Below the pieces are notes generated by a model that saw only the letters and a list, made by a program, of their open reading frames with translations, had not been told where the DNA came from and made no database searches. This document shows positions 1 to 5,531 of a stretch of DNA of 5,810 nucleotides, in pieces (position 1 is the first letter of the stretch; each line of letters starts with the position of its first letter). The stretch lies in assembly GCA_934215995.1 (NCBI GenBank), contig CAKQBC010000169.1, positions 1-5,810 on the forward strand, written 5' to 3'. Both the position numbers and the translations under genes were made by a program. This DNA is from an uncultured Bacillus sp. Its GTDB lineage: Bacteria; Bacillota; Bacilli; Bacillales; DSM-1321.

Positions 1-533
1 TTCCTGTGATCGGCGATATATTCTTCTCAGATGTGTATATCATTTCCTATATCGCAATCCTGGTGCCGTTTCTGGCGTGGTATATCATCTAGTAGACTCC
101 TTTCGGACTGCGCATCCGTTCAGTCGGTGAACATCCGATGGCTGCCGATACGATGGGGATCAATGTTACAAAAATCCGCTATATGAGTGTAGTCATCTCA
201 GGCGCTTTGGCTGGTATCGGCGGTGCGATCCATGCCATTACTGTTACGAATAACTTCAGTGCAACGACAATCAATGGACAAGGGTTCATGGCTTTGGCGG
301 CGATGATCTTCGGGAAATGGCATCCGCTTGGCGCATTGGGCGCAGCCCTTTTCTTCGGTCTTGCCCAAAGCTTGAGATACATCGGAAATTCGCTTCCTTT
401 CTTCAGCGATATTCCATCCGTATACTTGGATGTCCTTCCGTATGTATTGACGATTGTCGCGCTTGCTGGATTCATCGGACGCGCTGATGCACCTAAAGCA
501 TCAGGAGAGCCGTACATTAAAGGCGGAAGATAA
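1..533 (+). pseudogene. ABC transporter permease (nucleoside/Bmp type), 3' part, interrupted by two in-frame TAG codons
   Basis: This is the C-terminal part of an inner-membrane permease of the branched-chain/ribose/nucleoside ABC family (BPD_transp_2), closest in style to NupQ/YufQ, which partners a Bmp-type lipoprotein and an ATPase in nucleoside uptake. The gene begins left of the window. The frame starting at base 3 reads through a hydrophobic segment (ISYIAILVPFLAWYII), meets TAG TAG at 90-95, and continues in the same frame with the family motif TPFGLRIRSVGEHPMAADT, which corresponds to the cytoplasmic loop that contacts the ATPase. Further membrane segments follow (around YMSVVISGALAG, FMALAAMIFG, GALGAALFFGLA and YVLTIVALAGFIG), and the gene stops at TAA 531-533. 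Homology is continuous on both sides of the stops with no frameshift, so the gene looks like one unit broken by nonsense codons. Restart at ATG 138 would give 131 residues with only a weak GGTG upstream; such a fragment would lack the N-terminal membrane helices. Sequencing error is the main alternative. Confidence 0.8.
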
Positions 534-560
534 AATATAATAGCAAAACAGAAATTGCCG

Positions 561-602
561 AGCCTGACTGTGAGTATCATATACTTGCCGCCAGGCTTTT
601 TT
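561..602 (+). terminator. Rho-independent terminator after the permease gene
   Basis: AGCCTG (561-566) pairs with CAGGCT (592-597). A second inner stem, AGTAT (573-577) with ATACT (581-585), closes a 3-base loop, with some wobble and mismatched pairs between the two. The outer arm runs directly into six T residues (597-602). It sits 27 bases after the permease stop, where the end of a transporter operon is expected. Confidence 0.8.
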
Positions 603-606
603 GCTG

Positions 607-755
607 CAAAGAAAAGCGGAAACGGCCGTACAGCCACGACAAGGATAAGACAGCTTCCGCAAGAAATGCGTTTTTATTTCTTAAGGGAGATGGCTTATGA
701 CTTTGAGGGTCTGGCCTTTGCAGCTGGACAAAGAAAAGCGGAAACGGCCGTACAG
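607..755. repeat. Intergenic repeat unit bounded by a 27-base direct repeat
   Basis: The same 27 bases occur at 607-633 and 729-755, with core AAAGCGGAAACGGCC; copies start 122 bases apart. The stretch between them can fold into a long imperfect hairpin: GGCC 624-627 with 713-716, 640-644 with 701-705, ATAAG 645-649 with CTTAT 694-698, CTTCC 654-658 with GGGAG 685-689, and AAGAAAT 661-667 with ATTTCTT 676-682 around an 8-base loop. The order of elements (AAAGCGGAA, CGACAAG, GCTTATGAC, GAGGG, GCTGGACA, then AAAGCGGAA again) resembles dispersed non-coding repeats that I recall from other Bacillaceae genomes. That comparison is from memory. No protein-coding content is credible here. Confidence 0.65.
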
Positions 756-771
756 GCTAAAGGCTGTTTCC
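740..771. repeat. 10-bp inverted repeat (hairpin) in the second repeat copy
   Basis: GGAAACGGCC (740-749) faces GGCTGTTTCC (762-771) across a 12-base loop, giving ten pairs with a single G-T wobble. The left arm lies inside the second copy of the 27-base repeat, and the right arm is unique to this copy. No T-run follows, so it is not a classical terminator. It may be a truncated second unit of the repeat family. Confidence 0.55.
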
Positions 772-807
772 ATAGAGACGCGTTCAGAAGCATGGTAGCG
801 AAAAAAG

Positions 808-837
808 TTGCATCAAATTTTAGATAAATTGTATATT
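808..837 (+). promoter_or_regulatory. Possible SigA-type promoter for ymfF-ymfH
   Basis: TTGCAT (808-813) and TATATT (832-837) are separated by 18 bases. The -10 matches five of six consensus positions, but the -35 matches only three, so this is a weak candidate. It lies after the permease terminator and about 130 bases upstream of ymfF, which would give a long 5' leader containing the palindrome at 888-903. Confidence 0.3.
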
Positions 838-887
838 GGGAGTAGATGTTTAATTTTTGAGATGTAAGGAAAAATAGGGATGTGTAC

Positions 888-903
888 CCTGCCAGCTGGC
901 AGG
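888..903. promoter_or_regulatory. Perfect 16-base palindrome upstream of ymfF
   Basis: CCTGCCAGCTGGCAGG is a perfect inverted repeat without a spacer, 62 bases before the ymfF start. It is GC-rich in an otherwise AT-rich leader and is not followed by T residues, so it is not a terminator. Its symmetry fits a binding site for a dimeric regulator, but I do not recognise the motif. An RNA hairpin in the leader is the alternative. Confidence 0.4.
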
Positions 904-965
904 AAGGCCCAGTAAATCTTGTTCATCGGGCAATAACAGAAATATAGAAAGAGGGGGTTCGCCAG

Positions 966-2243
966 ATGACCCGTGTCCAGCAAACGATATTGAAAGAGAA
1001 AGGGTATTGCCTTCACGTTATACATACAGATAAATACAAAACAAATACGATTGTAATGAAAATGAAAGCGCCCCTGTCAAAAGAAACAGTCTCTTATAGG
1101 GCGCTATTGGCACAGGTGCTCCAAAGCAGCACGCAAAGGTTCCCGACTACTGCGAAGCTCCGTACGCATCTTGAGGAATTATATGGGGCTTCGCTCTATG
1201 CCAATGTATCAAAAAAGGGCGAATACCATATCCTCACCCTCACCCTGGAAATAGCCAATGAAAAATTCCTCTCCGACAAGGAACCGCTTCTGTCAAAGGG
1301 AATTCAAGTCCTTTCTGAAATCCTGATGCAGCCAAATACAGAAGGAAATGCTTTTTCGGAGAAGACGGTGAACCAGGAGAAATGGACATTGAAGCAGCGG
1401 ATCCAATCTCTATATGATGATAAAATGCGCTACTCATCCATCAGGCTTGTCGAGGAAATGTGCAAAGGCGAGCCATATGGAATCGAGGTCAACGGGACAG
1501 CCGAACAAGTGGAGTCCATTACGCCTGAGTCTTTATATGAATACTACCGGCATGCGATTGAAACAGATGAAATCACTATGTTTGTAGTGGGAGATGTGGA
1601 AGAAGCGGAAGTGGAAGGGATATGCAGGCAATATATGTCCTTATCCCCAAGGCAGGTACAGATACAGGAATATGACAGAAACATCCGTCCTGAAAAAGTA
1701 AAAGAAATAAAAGAAGTCCAGGATGTGACGCAAGGGAAACTGAATATGGGTTACCGGACCGGCATCGTATATGGCGATCCTGAATATTATGCCCTTCAGG
1801 TATTCAATGGGATCTTCGGCGGCTTCTCCCATTCCAAGCTCTTCATGGAGGTAAGGGAGAGGAATAGCCTTGCTTATTATTGCGCTTCAAGAATCGAAAG
1901 CCATAAGGGCCTGATTATGGTCATGGCGGGGATCCAGACAGAGAACTACGATAAAACGCTCGCTATCATCAATGAACAGATGGAAGACATGAAACAAGGG
2001 AAGTTTTCAGATGAGATCATAGAGCAAACGAAGGCTGTCATTGAAAATCAGCTGCTTGAAACGATTGACCAGCCGATCGGCCTCATAGAAGTCCTGTACC
2101 ACAATGTTGTTTCGCCGGTTCATGTAGAAATAGATGAATGGCTTGAAAGAAATAAAAAAGTTACGAAAGAAGAAATAATGGAAGCGGGAAAAACAATCGA
2201 ACTCGATACGGTTTATTTCCTTGCAGGAAAGGGGGAGGCATGA
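966..2243 (+). CDS. ymfF: M16 peptidase-like protein YmfF, EF-P 5-aminopentanol modification-associated (catalytically degenerate)
   Basis: A 425-residue cytosolic member of the M16 (insulinase-like) family, similar over its whole length to B. subtilis YmfF. The start ATG has an AGAGGGGG Shine-Dalgarno ending 8 bases upstream, and an in-frame TAG at 945-947 rules out a longer start. The N-terminal domain (about 15-190) lacks the zinc site: where active relatives have HxxEH, this protein reads AQVLQ (49-53), and the third ligand glutamate is replaced by Arg145 (EKWTLKQRI, 138-146), although the helper Glu138 is kept. The C-terminal domain (about 190-420) retains the M16 signature FGGFSHSKLFMEVRERNSLAYY (284-305), including the Arg/Tyr region that contacts substrate in related heterodimers. 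The protein is therefore probably the inactive half of a pair with YmfH, whose gene overlaps or abuts this stop. Annotation pipelines associate it with EF-P modification; its biochemical role is not established. Confidence 0.93.
   Translation: MTRVQQTILKEKGYCLHVIHTDKYKTNTIVMKMKAPLSKETVSYRALLAQVLQSSTQRFPTTAKLRTHLEELYGASLYANVSKKGEYHILTLTLEIANEKFLSDKEPLLSKGIQVLSEILMQPNTEGNAFSEKTVNQEKWTLKQRIQSLYDDKMRYSSIRLVEEMCKGEPYGIEVNGTAEQVESITPESLYEYYRHAIETDEITMFVVGDVEEAEVEGICRQYMSLSPRQVQIQEYDRNIRPEKVKEIKEVQDVTQGKLNMGYRTGIVYGDPEYYALQVFNGIFGGFSHSKLFMEVRERNSLAYYCASRIESHKGLIMVMAGIQTENYDKTLAIINEQMEDMKQGKFSDEIIEQTKAVIENQLLETIDQPIGLIEVLYHNVVSPVHVEIDEWLERNKKVTKEEIMEAGKTIELDTVYFLAGKGEA
2231..2238 (+). promoter_or_regulatory. 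Ribosome binding site deciding the ymfH start
   Basis: GGGGGAGG lies at the very end of ymfF. It leaves only one base before the first ATG (2240), which is too close, but seven bases before the second in-frame ATG (2246). The second ATG is therefore the better start. It also matches the shorter N-terminus of known YmfH proteins, as I recall them. Confidence 0.65.
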
Positions 2244-2245
2244 GC

Positions 2246-3547
2246 ATGAAAGAGATTACCTTTTCCCAGCTCGATGAAGTGCTGTATTATGAAAAGCAAT
2301 CAAATGGATTAGAAGTATATATTTTGCCGAAGCCGGGTTTTAACAAGACGTTTGCGACTTTCACCACGAAATATGGATCAGTCGACAATTGGTTTAAGCC
2401 GCTTGGCAAATCGGATGTGAAAAAGGTGCCTGATGGCATTGCCCATTTCCTGGAGCACAAAATGTTCGAAAAGCAAGATGGGGATGTATTCCAACAGTTC
2501 TCTCGGCAAGGGGCATCAGCGAATGCGTTTACTTCTTTTACAAGAACAGCCTATCTGTTTTCCTGCACATCCAATTTCGAACAGAATCTAATGACTCTCG
2601 TCGACTTTGTCCAGGATCCGTACTTCTCTGAAAAGTCAGTTGAGAAAGAGAAGGGAATCATCGGACAGGAAATCCAGATGTATAATGACAATCCTGATTG
2701 GCGCCTTTATTTCGGCACAATTGAAAATATGTATAAGAATCACCCGGTTAAAATCGATATTGCGGGAACAGAGGAGAGCATTGATAAAATAACGGCTGAT
2801 CTTCTGTATGAATGCTACGGGACTTTCTATCATCCAAGCAATATGCTCCTGTTTGTCGTGGGGCCTGTGGACCCGGAGAAAACAATGGGGCTGATCAGGG
2901 ATAACCAATCGGGCAAGGATTTCAAGGATGCAGAGGAAATCGTCCGAAAATCCGTTGAAGAAACAGCCGGTATCGACCGCAAGAAGCAAGTATTGAAGAT
3001 GAATGTCCAAACACCGAAATGCCTTGTCGGCTTAAAGGCAGCATCAGTTGGAAAAGAAGGCAAGGATTTTCTGAAGAGTGAAGTGACATATAATCTTTTG
3101 TTCGATATTCTGTTCGGGAAAAGCTCTGATAAATATGAGGAATTGTATGCTGACGGTTTGATCGATAATTCATTCTCGTATGATTATACGGAAGAAGCCG
3201 ATTTCGGCTTTGCCATGATCGGCGGGGATACGAGGGACCCGGACCTGCTGGCGCAAAAAATCACGGATTACTTGCTTGAGGCAAAAAGCGGGGTATTCAT
3301 TACAGAAGATATGATCTCCCGCACTAAAAAGAAAAAGATCGGTTCTTTTTTGCAATCTTTGAATTCAATGGAATATATCGCCAATAATTTCACCAGGTAC
3401 TCTTTTCATAATGCAAGCCTGTTCGACATTGTTCCGGTTCTTGAGGGCATCACGCTTGAGGATGTGCGGAAAGCTGCAGGCGATTTGTTTGATGAGGAGA
3501 GGATTACCGTTTGCCAGGTAGTGCCGAAAGCAAAAGAAAACAGCTAG
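2246..3547 (+). CDS. ymfH: M16 zinc metallopeptidase YmfH, EF-P 5-aminopentanol modification-associated
   Basis: A 433-residue member of the M16 peptidase family, closely similar to B. subtilis YmfH. Numbering from ATG 2246, the inverted zinc motif HFLEH (His67, Glu70, His71) lies in DGIAHFLEHKMFEK. It is followed by the substrate-cleft segment ASANAFTSFTRTAY (90-103). The downstream VEKEKGIIGQEI supplies the helper Glu135 and third zinc ligand Glu142, with the seven-residue spacing usual for the family. The catalytic set is thus complete. The C-terminal domain (about 185-425) includes FGKSSDKYEELY (290-301). There is no signal peptide, so the enzyme should act in the cytosol. If translation begins at ATG 2240, two residues are added and the gene overlaps the ymfF stop as ATGA; either way the pair is translationally coupled. 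YmfH presumably works as a heterodimer with the degenerate YmfF. Its substrate is unknown to me, and the link to EF-P modification rests on annotation and the adjacent ymfI. Confidence 0.93.
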   Translation: MKEITFSQLDEVLYYEKQSNGLEVYILPKPGFNKTFATFTTKYGSVDNWFKPLGKSDVKKVPDGIAHFLEHKMFEKQDGDVFQQFSRQGASANAFTSFTRTAYLFSCTSNFEQNLMTLVDFVQDPYFSEKSVEKEKGIIGQEIQMYNDNPDWRLYFGTIENMYKNHPVKIDIAGTEESIDKITADLLYECYGTFYHPSNMLLFVVGPVDPEKTMGLIRDNQSGKDFKDAEEIVRKSVEETAGIDRKKQVLKMNVQTPKCLVGLKAASVGKEGKDFLKSEVTYNLLFDILFGKSSDKYEELYADGLIDNSFSYDYTEEADFGFAMIGGDTRDPDLLAQKITDYLLEAKSGVFITEDMISRTKKKKIGSFLQSLNSMEYIANNFTRYSFHNASLFDIVPVLEGITLEDVRKAAGDLFDEERITVCQVVPKAKENS

Positions 3548-3554
3548 GGGCTTG

Positions 3555-3590
3555 GGAGGTTTGCTGTCAAAGGCAAACCTCCATTTTATT
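3555..3590 (+). terminator. Rho-independent terminator between ymfH and ymfI
   Basis: GGAGGTTTGC (3555-3564) pairs perfectly with GCAAACCTCC (3573-3582) around an 8-base loop. ATTTTATT follows. It starts 8 bases after the ymfH stop and ends about 40 bases before the ymfI start, so ymfI should be expressed by read-through or from its own promoter. TATAAC at 3594-3599 could be a -10 for ymfI, but no good -35 is visible. Confidence 0.8.
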
Positions 3591-3615
3591 GTGTATAACA
3601 GATTTTGATAGTGGC

Positions 3616-3621
3616 AGGAGG
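3616..3621 (+). promoter_or_regulatory. Ribosome binding site of ymfI
   Basis: A full-consensus AGGAGG sits seven bases before ATG 3629. It rules out the in-frame TTG at 3605, which would place the binding site inside the coding region and add eight residues not expected for the family. Confidence 0.85.
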
Positions 3622-3628
3622 AAAATAC

Positions 3629-4354
3629 ATGAGTAAGGGTCACGTGCTCGTCACTGGGGCGAGCGGGGGAATAGGAAAGGCAATTTCAATGCAGCTGGCT
3701 GAGGCAGGATATTCCTTATACCTTCATTACCATACAAACAGGGAAGCGGTTGATGGATTGCTGGAAGCCATTCAGCCTTTTGGGGTCGAGGCAATTCCTG
3801 TACAGGCCGATCTCTCTTCAAGGGAAGGGGCAGAGAAGCTGTGTTCACAAATTTATTCATTGGACAATATCGTACTGAACAGCGGAAAGGCGCATTACGG
3901 GCTTGTGACGGATGTAAAGCCGCAAGACCTTGATGAGATGGTCAATATACATATCAGCAGCCCTTTCATTATCGTGCAAAAACTATTGCCGAAGCTTTTC
4001 AAAGCCGAGAAAGCATCAATTGTGGCTGTAACCTCCATTTGGGGAGAGACAGGCGCTTCCTGCGAAGTCCTTTACAGCATGCTGAAAGGCGGCCAGAATG
4101 CGTATGTAAAGGCGTTAAGCAAGGAGCTCGCACCGATGGGCATCCGTGTAAATGCTGTCTCGCCGGGCGTAGTCAAAACACAGATGATAAATCAATTCTC
4201 AGAAGAGGAAAGAACTGCGCTTGCGGAGGATATCCCTTTGGGCAGAATGGCGGAACCGCATGAAATATCGGATATTGTCTGCTTTTTGCTCTCGGACAGG
4301 TCTACCTATATGACCGGGCAGATCATCGGTGTGAACGGAGGCTGGCATGTATGA
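3629..4354 (+). CDS. ymfI: Elongation factor P 5-aminopentanone reductase YmfI (SDR family)
   Basis: A 241-residue short-chain dehydrogenase/reductase of the classical FabG-like type. In B. subtilis, YmfI carries out the carbonyl reduction of the 5-aminopentanone group on the conserved EF-P lysine, giving the mature 5-aminopentanol form that supports EF-P function in translation of proline-rich motifs and in swarming. The sequence shows the nucleotide-binding motif TGASGGIG (9-16), Asp61 at the adenine-contact position, LNSG (83-86) in place of the usual NNAG, a conserved Asn106, and the catalytic Ser136, Tyr149 and Lys153 (YSMLK). The SPG (178-180) loop and the C-terminal TGQIIGVNGGW (229-239) are typical. 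The length matches the family. It follows ymfH after a terminator-like hairpin and has its own strong ribosome binding site. Without the ymf context it would be called a generic 3-oxoacyl-ACP reductase; the context makes the EF-P assignment preferable. Confidence 0.9.
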   Translation: MSKGHVLVTGASGGIGKAISMQLAEAGYSLYLHYHTNREAVDGLLEAIQPFGVEAIPVQADLSSREGAEKLCSQIYSLDNIVLNSGKAHYGLVTDVKPQDLDEMVNIHISSPFIIVQKLLPKLFKAEKASIVAVTSIWGETGASCEVLYSMLKGGQNAYVKALSKELAPMGIRVNAVSPGVVKTQMINQFSEEERTALAEDIPLGRMAEPHEISDIVCFLLSDRSTYMTGQIIGVNGGWHV

Positions 4355-4719
4355 GAGAAAAGTCCGCTTTAGGTGAACATGATGACGGCGGTCGCCTTCT
4401 GCAACATACAAAAAGGCTGCCTCGTCCTTAAAAGAAATAGCGGCAACTTTGGCAACTGCTTTATCAGGGGAAGGGTTTTGAAAGCCGGTGAGCAGGGAAA
4501 GCCTAGGGTATTTCTTTTCTCTTTCATACACGAATGAGGTATGATGAATATACCAAATAAATCTATTTTAATAAAAATAGATTTTAATATATCGAATCTT
4601 TACACTTTTATTTTTTATTATGTTTTTTCTTTAATATTGTATGTAAATCATTTATCATTAAAGATGCCGGATTATTCTATATAGGATAAGCTATAGAGCT
4701 GAAAGGCAGGGGAAGTCGG
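4355..4719. other. Non-coding gap between ymfI and ymfK; no ymfJ seen
   Basis: These 365 bases hold no convincing gene. The first part (to about 4530) has ordinary base composition and is open in two frames. On the plus strand there is a 52-codon frame from ATG 4379 to TGA 4535-4537 without a ribosome binding site. On the minus strand a frame starts at GTG 4531 and runs into antisense of ymfI, also without a ribosome binding site. From about 4540 the DNA is strongly AT-rich and contains an 11-bp inverted repeat (4559-4584). TATGAT at 4540-4545 resembles a -10 element, but no -35 is evident. In B. subtilis the small DUF3243 gene ymfJ lies between ymfI and ymfK; nothing like it is recognisable here. 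No terminator is obvious after ymfI. Confidence 0.6.
4559..4584. repeat. AT-rich 11-bp perfect inverted repeat
   Basis: AAATCTATTTT (4559-4569) and AAAATAGATTT (4574-4584) are perfect complements with a 4-base AATA loop. There is only one G-C pair in the stem, so it would be a poor terminator. It lies about 135 bases before ymfK, in the stretch most likely to hold the ymfK promoter. An operator, or simply AT-rich low-complexity DNA, are the possibilities. Confidence 0.5.
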
Positions 4720-5511
4720 TTGGATCGCAAAGAATGGTACTTCGAATATGAAATCCAGAAAAACAGGCCGGGTTTGCTTGGGGATATTTCTTCATTGCTT
4801 GGCATGCTTTCCATAAACATAGTGACAATCAATGGTGTCAATGAAGGCCGGCGCGGACTCCTCCTAAAAGCGAAGGACAGCAAAAACATCGAGCGTTTGG
4901 AATCGATTTTATCTACGATGGACACGATAAAAGTTATTAAGATCAGGGAGCCAAAGCTGAGGGATCGTCTAGCCGTGCGCCACGGCCGATATATCCAGCG
5001 GGATGCCGACGATAAAAAGACATTCCGTTTTGTCAGGAATGAACTTGGTCTTTTGGTTGACTTTATGGCCGAGTTATTTAAGCAGGACGGACATAAAATG
5101 ATCGGGATCCGTGGAATGCCGCGCGTCGGCAAAACGGAATCCATTGTCGCATCAAGCGTATGTGCCAATAAAAGGTGGCTTTTTGTCTCTTCCACCCTGC
5201 TCAAGCAAACGGTGCGAAACCAGTTGATCGAAGATGAATACAATGATGACAATCTATTCATCATCGATGGCATCGTATCGACAAGGGCAAATGAAAAACA
5301 TTGGCAGCTCGTTCGCGAAATAATGAGGATGAATTCAGTTAAAGTGATTGAACATCCTGATATTTTCGTCCAAAACTCTGAATACACGCTTGACGATTTT
5401 GATTATATCATTGAGCTCAGAAACGACCCCGGCGAAGAAATTACATATGATATAGTCAATCAACAGAGTCAATTATTTGGAGGGTCTGATTTCGGATCTT
5501 TTGATTTCTAA
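4720..5511 (+). CDS. ymfK: YmfK, DUF3388 protein: ACT-like domain plus P-loop, function unknown
   Basis: A 263-residue conserved Bacillaceae protein, closely similar over its length to B. subtilis YmfK. The start is TTG, with AGGGGA (4708-4713) six bases upstream; the following DRKEWYFEYEIQ matches the family N-terminus. Residues 5-75 read as an ACT-type ligand-binding domain: NRPGLLGDISSLLGMLSINI (16-35) has the characteristic PGLL and NI elements. A linker with LRDRLAVRHGRYIQRDADDKK (80-100) follows. Then comes a Walker A motif GMPRVGKT (132-139) with Lys138, and a Walker B-like NLFIID (178-183). The C-terminus includes EHPDIFVQNSEYTLDDFDYI (211-230) and a glycine/aspartate/phenylalanine-rich tail. 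This suggests a cytosolic nucleotide-binding protein controlled by a small molecule, which is inference; no function is known to me. The gene lies 20 bases before rodZ, so the two are probably co-transcribed, and after a long gap from ymfI. Confidence 0.9.
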   Translation: MDRKEWYFEYEIQKNRPGLLGDISSLLGMLSINIVTINGVNEGRRGLLLKAKDSKNIERLESILSTMDTIKVIKIREPKLRDRLAVRHGRYIQRDADDKKTFRFVRNELGLLVDFMAELFKQDGHKMIGIRGMPRVGKTESIVASSVCANKRWLFVSSTLLKQTVRNQLIEDEYNDDNLFIIDGIVSTRANEKHWQLVREIMRMNSVKVIEHPDIFVQNSEYTLDDFDYIIELRNDPGEEITYDIVNQQSQLFGGSDFGSFDF

Positions 5512-5531
5512 AGTATAGAAGGTGTTAAAAA

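Noticed and set aside
90..95. Recoding of TAG as an amino acid (for example pyrrolysine)
   Set aside because: Two consecutive TAGs in a permease loop do not fit known programmed recoding, and nothing in the window suggests amber suppression.
607..755. The 27-base direct repeats as a CRISPR array
   Set aside because: There are only two copies with a 95-base gap that is itself structured, and no cas genes are present.
555..827. A 90-codon plus-strand open frame between the permease and ymfF
   Set aside because: It begins inside the permease terminator, has no ribosome binding site, and its content is the 27-base repeats and hairpin sequence, so it is non-coding.
2636..3010. Antisense frames within ymfH
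   Set aside because: They overlap the well-conserved M16 protein completely, and their translations have no recognisable domains.
3605..3628. An upstream TTG start for ymfI
   Set aside because: It would place the AGGAGG within the coding region and has no binding site of its own; ATG 3629 has ideal spacing.
4199..4531. A 110-codon minus-strand frame with a plausible-looking N-terminal part
   Set aside because: It starts at GTG without a ribosome binding site, its second half is simply antisense of ymfI, and I recognise no family. It is kept only as a possible remnant in the gap description.
4677..5387. A 236-codon minus-strand open frame opposite ymfK
   Set aside because: ymfK on the plus strand is clearly conserved. 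The antisense frame has a serine/arginine/leucine-rich composition typical of a shadow frame.
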